DNA of 64,000 bases, taken from the NCBI GenBank assembly GCA_947473805.1, contig CANJGB010000003.1, forward strand, positions 62,001-126,000. The letters run 5' to 3'. A model generated the notes under the pieces. That model searched no databases. It saw only the letters and a list, made by a program, of their open reading frames with translations, and was not told where the DNA came from. Below, piece after piece: positions 33,947 through 43,020 of the stretch (positions are counted from its first letter, which is position 1; each line of letters opens with the position of its first letter). Origin of the DNA: Alphaproteobacteria bacterium. GTDB lineage: Bacteria > Pseudomonadota > Alphaproteobacteria > Ferrovibrionales > Ferrovibrionaceae. Both the position numbers and the translations under genes were made by a program.

Positions 33947-34107
33947 CTTGAACGCATCGGTGCGCTGGGGCCGGAGGCCGCGGCTTGCGTCGATACGGTC
34001 GCGGCGGCGCGCTGGCTGGCCACCACCCTTGGCGTGCCGGGCGAACTGGTGCGCGAGACCGGCGAGATACCGGTTCCCACTTCCCCGGTTCAATGAAAGG
34101 ACGACCC

Positions 34108-34788
34108 ATGACCGAGATGAATATCCCCGAGAAATTCCGCGACCCGCAGACCGGCGAAGTCCGCCTCGACGCGCTGTTGAAATCCTACGGCGAACTGGAA
34201 AAGCGCCTGGGCCAGATGATCAGCCTGCCGGGCGATGGCGCCGGCGCAGACGAGCGCCAGCGTTTCCACCGCGCACTGGGCGTGCCCGAGAGTCCGGACG
34301 ACTACGACATCCGCTTCGACGACGCGCGCTTTGCCGCCGATCCGGATGTGAACCGCCGGCTGCACCAGGCCGGGTTGACGCCGGGCCAGGTGCAGGTGGT
34401 GTATGACCTGGCGACCGAGTATCTCGGCCCCGCGGTCGAGCGGATGGGCGCTGAGTTCGAGGCTCAGCGGCAGTCGGACCGGCTGACCGAGCGCTTCGGC
34501 GGGCAGGAGAAGTGGCGTGAAATCTCGCGCCAGCTGAAGTCTTGGGGCGAGGCCAATTTGTCGCCCGAAGTGCTGCATGCCCTGTCTTGCACCGAGGAAG
34601 GTGTTTGCGCCATGCATGCCATGATGCAGAAGGGCGAGCCTGGTTTCGGTTCCGGTGCCGGCATGAAGGCCGGACTGTCCGAGGCCGACCTGACCCAGAT
34701 GATGCGCGACCCGCGCTACTGGAAGGGTCGCGATCCCGACTTCGTATCGAAGGTCAGCGCCGGCTTCCGCCGCCTATACCCCGACTGA
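34108..34788 (+). CDS. Capsid assembly scaffolding protein (T7 gp9-like)
   Basis: This 226-residue acidic, coiled protein lies between portal and capsid, the scaffold position of T7-like phages. It has repeated charged helices (LLKSYGELEKRLGQMI; FRRALGVPESPDDYDI-type) and a GFGSGAGMK linker before its C-terminus. The start MTEMNIPEKF has an AAAGGA site. An earlier ATG at 34093 overlaps the extended portal stop. The scaffold is expected to leave the shell. Confidence 0.85.
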   Translation: MTEMNIPEKFRDPQTGEVRLDALLKSYGELEKRLGQMISLPGDGAGADERQRFHRALGVPESPDDYDIRFDDARFAADPDVNRRLHQAGLTPGQVQVVYDLATEYLGPAVERMGAEFEAQRQSDRLTERFGGQEKWREISRQLKSWGEANLSPEVLHALSCTEEGVCAMHAMMQKGEPGFGSGAGMKAGLSEADLTQMMRDPRYWKGRDPDFVSKVSAGFRRLYPD

Positions 34789-34793
34789 TCAGC

Positions 34794-34809
34794 GCCGGCC
34801 ATGGCCGGC
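34794..34809. repeat. Perfect 16-bp palindrome after the scaffold gene
   Basis: GCCGGCCATGGCCGGC is its own complement and lies seven bases after the scaffold stop. It has no T run, so it is not an intrinsic terminator. It sits in a 146-bp spacer before the capsid gene, otherwise empty apart from a good ribosome site. Confidence 0.6.
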
Positions 34810-34934
34810 ACCCCGAACTTGCGCGCCATCGACAACCGCCCCGCATCCAGCGTGGCGGCCGGCGGCGCGTTGCGCGCCTGCGGCCCCTCGGGACAACCGC
34901 GTGCCCGCCTTAACGCAACCGCAAGGAGATCAAC

Positions 34935-35753
34935 ATGTCGACCTCGGTCGAGAACAGTTTCAGCAAGCAATTCGAAAAGGAAGTTCACCTTGCCTATCAG
35001 CGCATGGGCTCGAAGCTGCGCAACACCGTCCGCACCAAGAGCGGCGTCAAGGGATCGTCCACCGTTTTCCAGAAGGTGGGCAAGGGCACGGCCAGCACCA
35101 AGGCCCGCCACGGCAAGGTGCCAGTCATGAACGTCGACCATGCCGCGGTCGAATGTACCCTGGCCGACTACTATGCCGGCGACTGGGTCGATGCGCTGGA
35201 TGAGGTCAAGGTCAACCACGACGAACGCGGGGTGATCGCCAATGCCGGCGCCTACGCGCTCGGCCGCAAGACCGACGACCTGATCATCGCGCGCCTCGAC
35301 ACTTCGACCAACTTTGCGGGCGCCAACAGTGATGGTCTGACCAAGGCCAAGGTGCTGACGGCATTCGAGATGCTGGGCGCTGCCGACGTGCCCGACGACG
35401 GCGAACGCTATGCCGTGGTCGGCTGGAAGCAGTGGAGCCAGTTGCTCGACATCGAGGAGTTCGCCAATGCCGACTATGTCGGCGACGACGACCTCCCCTG
35501 GCGCGGCACCCAGGCGAAGCGCTGGCTGGGTTCGCTGTGGTTTCCGCATTCGGGCCTCAGCGCGTCGAGCAGCGTGCGCCTGTGTCACTGGTACCACCGC
35601 ACGGCCCTGGGCCATGCCAGCGGCGCGGACGTGAAGACCGACGTCACCTGGCACGGCGACCGGGCGGCGCACTTCGTCAACAACTCGATGAGCCAGGGCG
35701 CCGTCCTGATCGACGCGTCGGGCGTCGTCACCCTGCGCTGCCTCGAAAGCTGA
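34935..35753 (+). CDS. Major capsid protein
   Basis: This 272-residue protein begins MSTSVENSFSKQFEKEVHLAYQR and is of the type of the short T7-like alphaproteobacterial capsid. The GSKLRNTVRTKSGVKGSST region and the late DVTWHGDRAAHFVNN strands fit an HK97-fold shell protein. A strong AAGGAG site lies before the ATG. Position between scaffold and tail-tube genes supports the call. A shadow ORF starts at 34801 in another frame and is ignored. Confidence 0.9.
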   Translation: MSTSVENSFSKQFEKEVHLAYQRMGSKLRNTVRTKSGVKGSSTVFQKVGKGTASTKARHGKVPVMNVDHAAVECTLADYYAGDWVDALDEVKVNHDERGVIANAGAYALGRKTDDLIIARLDTSTNFAGANSDGLTKAKVLTAFEMLGAADVPDDGERYAVVGWKQWSQLLDIEEFANADYVGDDDLPWRGTQAKRWLGSLWFPHSGLSASSSVRLCHWYHRTALGHASGADVKTDVTWHGDRAAHFVNNSMSQGAVLIDASGVVTLRCLES

Positions 35754-35763
35754 GGAGAAGAGA

Positions 35764-36033
35764 ATGGCCTACAGTTCCAAGAACCTGTCGGTGCTGGGTT
35801 ATGCCAACGGCTTCACGCTGTGGCATTACACCACCACCGACACGGCGGCGACGACGGACAGCAGCGGCTATCTGAATGCCGCATCCGACCTGCTGCGTGT
35901 CGGCGACTTCATCTTCGCCAACACGGATACCGGCGGCACGCCGGCGCACGGCATTTTCGTCGTGCGCGCCAATAGCGGCGGGGTGGTCGATCTCGCCAAT
36001 CTGACCGCGTTCGGCGGCAGCAACACCGACTGA
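35764..36033 (+). CDS. Small virion protein, possible head decoration or completion
   Basis: This 89-residue beta-rich protein (MAYSSKNLSVLGYANGFTLWHYTT...) follows the capsid gene by ten bases with a GAGGAGAAGAG site. Homologue-like small proteins in podovirus clusters are found at this place. The role in the head is inferred from position. It is followed by a strong terminator. Confidence 0.7.
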   Translation: MAYSSKNLSVLGYANGFTLWHYTTTDTAATTDSSGYLNAASDLLRVGDFIFANTDTGGTPAHGIFVVRANSGGVVDLANLTAFGGSNTD

Positions 36034-36040
36034 TGCGTCT

Positions 36041-36088
36041 CCCGCCATCGCCACCGACAGTCGTCGGTGGCGATGGCGGGGCTTTTAT
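36041..36088 (+). terminator. Intrinsic terminator between head and tail-tube genes
   Basis: An uninterrupted 18-bp stem (36041-36058 with 36063-36080) closed by a four-base loop (AGTC) is followed by GCTTTTAT. It is the strongest hairpin in the cassette. In T7 a terminator of similar purpose follows the capsid gene and makes head proteins more abundant than tail proteins. Confidence 0.85.
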
Positions 36089-36102
36089 GCCGGAGGAAGA
36101 AG

Positions 36103-36672
36103 ATGTCGCTCTCCGCTCTCGAACTTTGCGCCCGCGCCCTGATCAAGATTGGCGCGGCGCCGATTGCCGCCTTTACCGAGCCGACCGCCGAGGCCGAGGT
36201 TGCCCGCAACCTGTACGGACCCGTGTGCGATGCCCTGCTGACCGCCCATCCGTGGAGCTTCGCTACCGCGCAGGCCAGCCTGCCGCGCCTGGTGGCCGAG
36301 CCGGTGGCCGATTTCGCCTTTGCCTTCCAACTGCCGCCCGACTTCCTGCGCGCGCTTTCGGCCGGCGAGGGGGCGGGCTCACGTGGCCTCGTCTACCGCA
36401 TCGTCGCCAACCGCCTGCATACCGACGCCGAGGAGGTGATGCTGAACTATGTCTTCCGTCCTGCCGAAGGGGGCTTCCCGCCCTTCTTCGACTATGTGCT
36501 GATCGCGCGCCTTGCCGCGGAGTTCTGCATGCCGCTGACCGAAAGCACGGCGCGCACCGAGGTGCTGGGGCAGATGGCCGAGATGGAGTTTCGCCGCGCC
36601 AAGCTGGTCGATAGCCAGCAGAACACGCCGGCCGCACTGGATGACTTTACGCTGATCGGGGCGCGAAGCTGA
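36103..36672 (+). CDS. Tail tubular protein A (T7 gp11-like)
   Basis: This 189-residue protein begins MSLSALELCARALIKIGA and has LTAHPWSFATAQASLPR and FPPFFDYVLIARLAAEF, all familiar of the podovirus head-tail adaptor that closes the portal. The start is behind GGAGGAAG. The next gene starts on the last base of its stop codon. Confidence 0.9.
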   Translation: MSLSALELCARALIKIGAAPIAAFTEPTAEAEVARNLYGPVCDALLTAHPWSFATAQASLPRLVAEPVADFAFAFQLPPDFLRALSAGEGAGSRGLVYRIVANRLHTDAEEVMLNYVFRPAEGGFPPFFDYVLIARLAAEFCMPLTESTARTEVLGQMAEMEFRRAKLVDSQQNTPAALDDFTLIGARS

Positions 36673-38582
36673 TGCCGTACGTCCGCCAGGCAAAGACCAG
36701 CTTCACCGCCGGTGAGATCGCGCCGGAACTGCTGGGCCGCCACGACCTCAAGAGCTACGAGAACGGCGCCGCGCGCCTGCGCAACGTCGTGGTCAAATCG
36801 ACCGGCGGTGTTTCGCGCCGGCCAGGCCTCGCCTTTGTCGATACCGTGCCGGGGCCGGCGCGCCTCATCGCCTTCGCCTTCAACACCGAACAGGACTACC
36901 TTCTGGCCGTCGTTGACGGCGGAATGCGGGTCTTTCGCGATGATGCGCTTGCGACAACGGCGGTAACGCCCTGGACCGAGGCGCAGCTGGACCAGCTCTC
37001 CTGGACCCAGGATGCCGACACCCTGATCGTCTGTCATCCCGAGGTCGCGCCGCGCCGGATTACCCGCACCGGTCATACCAGTTGGACCATCGCGGGCTTT
37101 ACATTCGATACCGACGCGACGACCGGCGCCTGCAAGCAGCCCTATTTCCGGTTCGCCCCGGCCACAGTGACGCTGACGCCATCGGCCACGACGGGGACGA
37201 TTACGCTTACTGCTTCCGCCAGTTTGTTCCAGGCCGGGCATGTGGGCGCCCGGTTCCGCCTGGACGGCAAGGAAGTGCAGATCTCGGCGGTGACCAGCGG
37301 CACGGTGGCGACGGGCTCGGTGATCCAGACTCTGACGGGTACGGCCGCTACGAAGAACTGGGACGAGCAGGCATTTTCCCCTGTGCGCGGCTGGCCCCTG
37401 ACCGCCGCCTTTCATCAGAGCCGGCTGGTGTTTGGCGGATCGCGCGACCTGCCGAACCGGATCTGGATGTCGCGGACGGCGGCGCCGGAGAACTTCGATC
37501 TCGGCACCGGTCTCGACGATGAGGGTATCGAGTTCGGGTTGCTGGCTGACCAGGTCAATGCCGTTTGCGCCCTGTTTCCAGGCCGTCATCTGCAGGTCTT
37601 CACGTCGGGTGCAGAGTGGATGGTCAGTGGAGAGCCGTTGACGCCGGAACGGGTCGAGGTGCGACGCCAGACGCGGGTCGGCAGTCCGCCAGACAGGTTT
37701 ATTCCGCCGCGCAACGTCGACGGCGCCACGCTATTTGTCGCCCATTCGCGTCGCGCGCTGCACGAGTTCGTCTATACCGACCTCGATCAGGCCTATGCGG
37801 CGGCCGACCTGGCGCTGCTTGCGCCGCACCTGTTTGTGCCGCTGATCGTCGATCTCGATTTCGACGCGATGCGGCGACTGGTCTTGGCGATTACCGACGA
37901 CGGGTATTTGGCTGCCTTGACGATTTATCGCAGCGAACAGGTAGCCGCCTGGACGCGCTTCGACATGGACGGGGCGTTCCGCCGTTGCGCAGTGGTCGGC
38001 GACGACACCTATGTCCTTGTCGAGCGAGGTGAATTTTGGTGCATCGAACGCTTCGACGGCGCATTTGGCACCGACTCATGTCTGGCGGGAACAGCGACGC
38101 CGGCAACTGCCGCGTGGTCGGGACTCGAACATCTCGAAGGTCGTGAAGTTCGTGTCGTGGCCGACGGCAGCGATCTAGGCACGAAGACTGTCGAGGATGG
38201 CGAGCTGGCGATCGATCGCGTCGCCTCAGCAATCGAAATCGGACTGTCATTCCGGCACGAAGTCATGCCCCTGCCTCTGGTGCTTGAGCCCCTCGCGGGT
38301 GGCCATGTTGCGCCGATGCGGCTGGTGCGTGCGCGCTTTCGCCTGGAAGCCAGTGCCGCCCTACAGATCGACACCGGGCGCGGACTGCAACCGGTGCCTT
38401 TTCAGTCGGTTGGCGGTGGCGGCCTGCTCGATGCTGCGCCGGCCCGCTTTACCGGGGACAAGGAGGTGCGGGCGCTGGGCTGGGTACGCGGGCCGGAACA
38501 GCCGCTCTGGCGCATTGAACAGGACAGTCCACTGCCCTGCACCATTCTTTCCGTAATGACCGAAGCCAAGGGAGCCGACTGA
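36672..38582 (+). CDS. Tail tubular protein B (T7 gp12-like)
   Basis: This 636-residue protein is recognised by the N-terminal QAKTSFTAGEIAPELLGRHDLKSYENGAARLRN and RRPGLAFVDTVPG and by the long beta-rich body. It forms the hexameric tail tube to which the fibres attach. The start overlaps the previous stop by one base. The length is near that of T7-like relatives. Confidence 0.9.
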   Translation: MPYVRQAKTSFTAGEIAPELLGRHDLKSYENGAARLRNVVVKSTGGVSRRPGLAFVDTVPGPARLIAFAFNTEQDYLLAVVDGGMRVFRDDALATTAVTPWTEAQLDQLSWTQDADTLIVCHPEVAPRRITRTGHTSWTIAGFTFDTDATTGACKQPYFRFAPATVTLTPSATTGTITLTASASLFQAGHVGARFRLDGKEVQISAVTSGTVATGSVIQTLTGTAATKNWDEQAFSPVRGWPLTAAFHQSRLVFGGSRDLPNRIWMSRTAAPENFDLGTGLDDEGIEFGLLADQVNAVCALFPGRHLQVFTSGAEWMVSGEPLTPERVEVRRQTRVGSPPDRFIPPRNVDGATLFVAHSRRALHEFVYTDLDQAYAAADLALLAPHLFVPLIVDLDFDAMRRLVLAITDDGYLAALTIYRSEQVAAWTRFDMDGAFRRCAVVGDDTYVLVERGEFWCIERFDGAFGTDSCLAGTATPATAAWSGLEHLEGREVRVVADGSDLGTKTVEDGELAIDRVASAIEIGLSFRHEVMPLPLVLEPLAGGHVAPMRLVRARFRLEASAALQIDTGRGLQPVPFQSVGGGGLLDAAPARFTGDKEVRALGWVRGPEQPLWRIEQDSPLPCTILSVMTEAKGAD

Positions 38583-39019
38583 TGAGTGCTTTTGAGACGG
38601 TTATGGCCGGCGCGAACATCGGCATGTCGGTGTTGCAGAGTGCGCAGCAGCGCAAGGCCCAGATGCAGGCCGCTGAGGCGCAGGCGCAGTCGCAGACCGA
38701 AGCACTAAACCGCGCCCAGGCCGATGCCACGGCCGAGCGTGCGCAACGCCTGGACCGCGCCCTGGCCGCGCGCCGTGCCGGTTTTGCCGGCGCGGGAGTT
38801 TCTGCCGACGGTTCAGGCGCGGCGATCCTGGCCGGCATGACGACGGAAACCGCCGACGCCGCTGCGCGCGAGGCGGCTCGCTTCGATGCCGCTCGGTCCG
38901 ATGTGCGCCTTGGCCTCGCCACCAAGCAGCGGCTCAGCCTGCTGGACCGCAACGCCAGCTACTGGGACACGGCAAAACGGTCCTACGCCCTCGGCCGCCA
39001 ATTGTGGCCCAACGTCTGA
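38582..39019 (+). CDS. Internal virion-like protein (T7 gp14-like)
   Basis: This 145-residue Ala-rich helical protein (MSAFETVMAGANIGMSVLQSAQQRKAQMQ...) sits in the gp14 place of the T7 order and has the amphipathic helices of such internal proteins. No gp15 or gp16 gene (the long ejection proteins) follows. The tail fibre gene comes next instead. The assignment relies on position and composition. Confidence 0.75.
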   Translation: MSAFETVMAGANIGMSVLQSAQQRKAQMQAAEAQAQSQTEALNRAQADATAERAQRLDRALAARRAGFAGAGVSADGSGAAILAGMTTETADAAAREAARFDAARSDVRLGLATKQRLSLLDRNASYWDTAKRSYALGRQLWPNV

Positions 39020-39059
39020 CACGCAACGCCCGTTTCCATACATCCCAAGGAGTTCAGCG

Positions 39060-41090
39060 ATGACCGATGTTACCATCGGCGCGGGTCTGCCGCGCGTCCA
39101 ATACGAGGCGAGCGGCAGCCAGACTGTCTTTACCTTTCCGTTTCCAATCTTCGCGGCGGGCGACCTTGCTGTCTGGTTCGGCGACGGCGATGCGCCCACG
39201 ACACATACGATCTCCGGAGTTGCGCAGAGCGCCGGCGGCAGCGTGACCTTTGCCATGGCGCCGCCGGCCGGTACACGCATTACCCTTCTGCGCGCAATGC
39301 CGATTGCCCGGGCGACTGACTTCCAGGAGGCGGGAGAGTTCCGCGCCGCGGCGATCAATGAGGAACTGGATCGCCTGGCCATGATGATCCAGCAGATCGA
39401 TGAGAAGACGGCCAGGGCGGTGAAACTCCGTCCGACATCCGTCTCGGTCGAGGCCAACCTGCCGGACCCGTCACCTGGATACCTGCGCTGGAACGAAGCG
39501 GGTGACGGGCTCGTGCTGGACCAAGTGCCGCAGTCGATCGCCGATGCGGCGGCGGCAAGCGCTCTGGCGGCGGCCGGCGCCGCATCCGCCGCTTCTTCGT
39601 CCGCAGCAGGGGCGTCAACCAGTGCGAGCGGTGCGGCGGGATCAGCCTCCACCGCCTCCGGTGCGTCATCTTCGGCATCGATGGCTGCGGGAAACGCCGC
39701 CGTCTCTGCCACCGCCGCCGCCGCATCAGCGTCTGCCGCCGCGGGATCAGCGGCTAGCGCCGCCGGTTCCGCCGCCACTGTCGATATGCCGACCGAGCGC
39801 ACGCGAAATGACTTGGCAAACCTCCGTGAGCGCGTGCGTGTGAAGTTCAACTCCAGTTCTGCACCGCAGCCCTCGTTCGGCATGGATTTCATCCAGGGCC
39901 TCGGGCTCGATGCGCTGACCTTCGTCCGGGCCAGCGTGGCGACTTGGTATGATGCGGCCGGTGTGCTACGGACCGCGGCGACGAATGTGCCACGGTACGA
40001 CCACGATCCGAAGACAGGGGCGCCGCTTGGCCTGCTGATCGAGGCACAGCGGACAAACATCCTCTGGCCTTCGAATGATTTCAGCCATTCCAACTGGGAC
40101 AAGGCCGGCGATCCTGTCAGCGTGACGGCCGGTCAGGCGGCGGGGCCGGACGCCACGGCGTCGCTTGCAAAGATTGCCGCGAATGGAGGCTATGATCGCC
40201 ATATTGCGACGAACAACGCGTCGGCGGCCTGCAGCGGCGGTACGACCTACACGCTGTCATGCTACGTGAGGAAGGGAACGGCCGACTGGATTTATGTCGG
40301 CGATACGGGCGACACAGCCTTTCACGGCGCCTTCTTCAACCTTGCCGCCGGATCCGTCGGCACGACCGACGGCACAGTAATCGCAAAAACGATCAAGGAT
40401 TGCGGCAGCGGCCTGTACAGGGTGACGGTGACCTTCCAGCGAACAAACGGCGGTTTCATCTATGCTGCAGTTGGGCCCTCGCCCGGGGATGGCGTGACAA
40501 GCTTTTCACCTGCCGGGACACCTGAATCTGTTCATGCTGGGTTCGTCCAGGTCGAGGCGGGACTGTTTGCCACGATGCCAATCGCGACGGTGACGGCAGC
40601 GGTGACGCGCAGTGGCGACATCGCATCTGTTGCCTCTCTCGGCGCATGGTTCAGTTCGGCTGAATTCACTGTCATGGCAGAGTTCATGTTGCAGGGCGTG
40701 GAGACACCAGCAAATCAGTGCGTGTTTAGATACGAGGATGCAGCTGCTTCAAACTATGCAATTCTTCTAGCGAGGTACTTCAATTCAAACAATTCTAGAT
40801 GCTTTACTAACTCCGCCGGAGTGATTGACGGAGACCTTATCACCGGCACTTTGAGCACTAGCGATGTAGTTCACAAGGCCGCTATGCGCGTCGGCCTGAA
40901 TGCGTTTTCCGGTTCGCTGAATGGTGGCGGCGTGGTGATGGATGCAGCCTCAAGTTTGCCGTCGGGATTGACGAGGATTTCACTCGGATCGGCCGAACTG
41001 GGATATTTCCCCCTCATGGGTTGGCTGCGCTGCTTGGCGCACTTTCCACGCAAACTTAGCGATGCCCAACTCCAGAGTTTGAGTGGATAA
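39060..41090 (+). CDS. Tail fibre with T7 gp17-like N-terminus and swapped C-terminus
   Basis: This 676-residue protein opens with a gp17-like tail-anchoring domain (VQYEASGSQTVFTFPFPIF). A heavily Ala/Ser/Gly low-complexity rod spans about residues 165-245, and two beta-rich domains follow. The last domain resembles a lectin/concanavalin fold and has clearly lower GC from about 40640, while the front matches the rest of the cassette. The tip is thus likely replaced by exchange to change the receptor. The AAGGAG site supports the ATG at 39060. Confidence 0.88.
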   Translation: MTDVTIGAGLPRVQYEASGSQTVFTFPFPIFAAGDLAVWFGDGDAPTTHTISGVAQSAGGSVTFAMAPPAGTRITLLRAMPIARATDFQEAGEFRAAAINEELDRLAMMIQQIDEKTARAVKLRPTSVSVEANLPDPSPGYLRWNEAGDGLVLDQVPQSIADAAAASALAAAGAASAASSSAAGASTSASGAAGSASTASGASSSASMAAGNAAVSATAAAASASAAAGSAASAAGSAATVDMPTERTRNDLANLRERVRVKFNSSSAPQPSFGMDFIQGLGLDALTFVRASVATWYDAAGVLRTAATNVPRYDHDPKTGAPLGLLIEAQRTNILWPSNDFSHSNWDKAGDPVSVTAGQAAGPDATASLAKIAANGGYDRHIATNNASAACSGGTTYTLSCYVRKGTADWIYVGDTGDTAFHGAFFNLAAGSVGTTDGTVIAKTIKDCGSGLYRVTVTFQRTNGGFIYAAVGPSPGDGVTSFSPAGTPESVHAGFVQVEAGLFATMPIATVTAAVTRSGDIASVASLGAWFSSAEFTVMAEFMLQGVETPANQCVFRYEDAAASNYAILLARYFNSNNSRCFTNSAGVIDGDLITGTLSTSDVVHKAAMRVGLNAFSGSLNGGGVVMDAASSLPSGLTRISLGSAELGYFPLMGWLRCLAHFPRKLSDAQLQSLSG

Positions 41091-41201
41091 CGCCTGAGTT
41101 CACTGTCGATCCGCGTCGGTACAGTGATGCTCTCTGGATATGGGCAACTATAGGCGCGATCGATGGTTTCGGCGCGATGGCTATCAGGTAGGCAATCTTA
41201 A

Positions 41202-42695
41202 ATGAACGAGTGCGTCCCGATGTTCCGTCATTTCCTGCGCGCGTGGAACAATCTGCAGAGCCAGGAGACGCCCCGCCTGCACCGCAATATGGCTGCGTGG
41301 CTTGAGCGCATGATCGAGCGAGGTGAGCGCGGGTTGTTGTTGATGGTCTTCCGTGGGGCCGGGAAGTCCACCCTGGTCGGCCTGCTGGCTGCTTGGTTGC
41401 TCATCCGCAACCCAGGCTGGCGCATTCTTGTCGTCGCGGCCGATCTTACCTTGGCGGTGAAGATGGTGCGCAGCGTTCGCCGCATCCTCGAGCTTCATCC
41501 GGCGTGCGCCGGCCTGAAGCCGAAGCGGCCAGAGCAATGGGCAGTGGAGCAGTTTACCGTCGCGCGCCCGCAGGTGTTGCGCGATCCCTCGATGCTTGCC
41601 CGCGGGCTCGCGACCAACGTGACCGGCAGCCGTGCCGACATGATTATCTGTGACGATGTGGAGGTAGCGAGCAACAGTGACTCCCGCAGAAAATCTGTTG
41701 CGCTACGAGAGCGGCTGGCCGAACTCGACTATGTCCTGGTGCCGGGCGGCCTGCAACTCTATGTCGGCACACCACATGCCCGTCATTCCATTTATGCCCG
41801 CACTTCTGCTTTAGACGAGGACGAAGAGGCCGCGCCATTCCTCGAAGGCTTCGTCCGGTTCGAGGCGGCTATACTGGACAGAAGGGGTGACAGCCGTTGG
41901 CCGGAGCGCTTTACGCTAGATCGTATCGAAAGCATTCGGCGCAGGTCCGGCCCCGGAAAATTCTCCAGTCAGTTCATGCTACGTCCGACTGCCACACAAG
42001 ATGGCCGGTTCGAGCCGGATCGATTGCGCATCTACGACTCCGGTCTCGAAGTTGCAGAGGGCAATGGCGTGCGCACCTTGCGGATCGAGGGGCGGCTAAT
42101 GGTCTCCGCCGCTGCGGCCTGGGATCCCGCCTATGGCGTCTCGGGTCAGGGCGACCGCAGCGTAGCGGCGGCCGTCTTTGTCGATGACGACGGGCGCTAC
42201 TATCTGCATGAGCTCAGCTACCACAAGGTCGATCCGCTCCGGCTCGATGACGAGGCCGAGGCAATCCAGTTGTGCCGTCAGGTCGCCGATTTTGCCGAGC
42301 GGCTGTTTCTGCCCTCGATCCGCGTCGAGCGGAATGGCATTGGCGCCTTCCTGCCCACGCTGCTGCGCAACGAGTTGAATCGGCGCGGCGTTGCCTGCGC
42401 GGTCATCGCATCGTCGTCGAGCACGTCAAAGGACCAGCGTATCCTCGACGCGTTCGATGCCCGACTCGCTGCGGGAAGTCTTTATGCGCATCGCAACGTG
42501 CTGACGACGCCGTTTTGCACGGAGTTGGAGGAATGGCGGCCCGGTTGCAAGGGCCCAGACGATGGCATGGACGCGGTGGCGGCCTGCTTGCTGGCCGAAC
42601 CGGTCCGGCTGCGCGCTGTCGCGCCACCCCGACGGCGTATCGCGTGGCGGCCCGGCGGCGAAACCCATGTTGCGCCGAGCACCTTCGAGCCCTGA
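41202..42695 (+). CDS. Terminase large subunit (TerL)
   Basis: This 497-residue packaging ATPase-nuclease has Walker A VFRGAGKST near residue 50 and Walker B DMIICDDVE (about residues 146-154). Candidate nuclease Asp residues lie in WDPAYGVSGQGDRS and near PDDGMDAVAA. It is placed after the fibre as in T7. No recognisable small terminase precedes it. The ATG has no strong ribosome site, and the 110-bp spacer upstream has an imperfect hairpin (41100-41127). Packaging mode cannot be told from sequence. Confidence 0.9.
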   Translation: MNECVPMFRHFLRAWNNLQSQETPRLHRNMAAWLERMIERGERGLLLMVFRGAGKSTLVGLLAAWLLIRNPGWRILVVAADLTLAVKMVRSVRRILELHPACAGLKPKRPEQWAVEQFTVARPQVLRDPSMLARGLATNVTGSRADMIICDDVEVASNSDSRRKSVALRERLAELDYVLVPGGLQLYVGTPHARHSIYARTSALDEDEEAAPFLEGFVRFEAAILDRRGDSRWPERFTLDRIESIRRRSGPGKFSSQFMLRPTATQDGRFEPDRLRIYDSGLEVAEGNGVRTLRIEGRLMVSAAAAWDPAYGVSGQGDRSVAAAVFVDDDGRYYLHELSYHKVDPLRLDDEAEAIQLCRQVADFAERLFLPSIRVERNGIGAFLPTLLRNELNRRGVACAVIASSSSTSKDQRILDAFDARLAAGSLYAHRNVLTTPFCTELEEWRPGCKGPDDGMDAVAACLLAEPVRLRAVAPPRRRIAWRPGGETHVAPSTFEP

Positions 42696-42721
42696 ACGAC
42701 GTGTATCGAGTTCTCACAAAG

Positions 42722-42743
42722 GCCGCCTTCGGGCGGCTTTTTT
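42722..42743 (+). terminator. Intrinsic terminator after terL
   Basis: The stem GCCGCC-TTCG-GGCGGC with six T bases is a textbook terminator with a stable tetraloop. It separates the structural and packaging genes from the three lysis genes. The lysis genes then depend on read-through or an unseen promoter in the 38-base spacer that follows. Confidence 0.85.
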
Positions 42744-42780
42744 ATTGCCGCCCGCTAGCGGCTGTCTGATGGAGGCTGGA

Positions 42781-43020
42781 ATGACGACTTTATTGTCGAC
42801 CGATTTGGTGTGGTGGCTTAACGCCGTGCAGGTACCCGCTCTTGGCGGTCTGTTCTGGATGGTGCAGCAATTGCGGGAGCAGGTCTCGGCCTACAAGCTG
42901 GAGGTGGCGCGTACCTACGCGTCGCTCAGTCACCTCAAGGACGTCGAGAACCGGCTGACCGAGCACTTGGTGCGCATCGAGGCCAAGCTTGATCGCGTTG
43001 CGACCGGAGGCCGGGCATGA
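42781..43020 (+). CDS. Small membrane protein of the lysis cassette
   Basis: This 79-residue protein has one N-terminal hydrophobic segment (DLVWWLNAVQVPALGGLFWMV) and a charged helical remainder. It is coupled to the endolysin gene by an ATGA overlap. It could be a spanin-like or second holin-like component. A GGAGG site precedes the ATG. I do not recognise the family. Confidence 0.65.
   Translation: MTTLLSTDLVWWLNAVQVPALGGLFWMVQQLREQVSAYKLEVARTYASLSHLKDVENRLTEHLVRIEAKLDRVATGGRA

Noticed and set aside
6830-34096. Amber recoding of TAG in this genome
   Set aside because: Two genes have in-frame TAG, but many intact genes in the window end in TAG at conserved positions, so general reassignment is unlikely. 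Local mutation, suppression or error is preferred.
34801-35130. Open reading frame over the capsid start
   Set aside because: It overlaps the capsid gene in a different frame, has no ribosome site and an Arg/Ala composition typical of shadow frames.
41100-41127. Terminator between the fibre and terL
   Set aside because: The imperfect hairpin TCACTGT...ACAGTGA has no T run after it.
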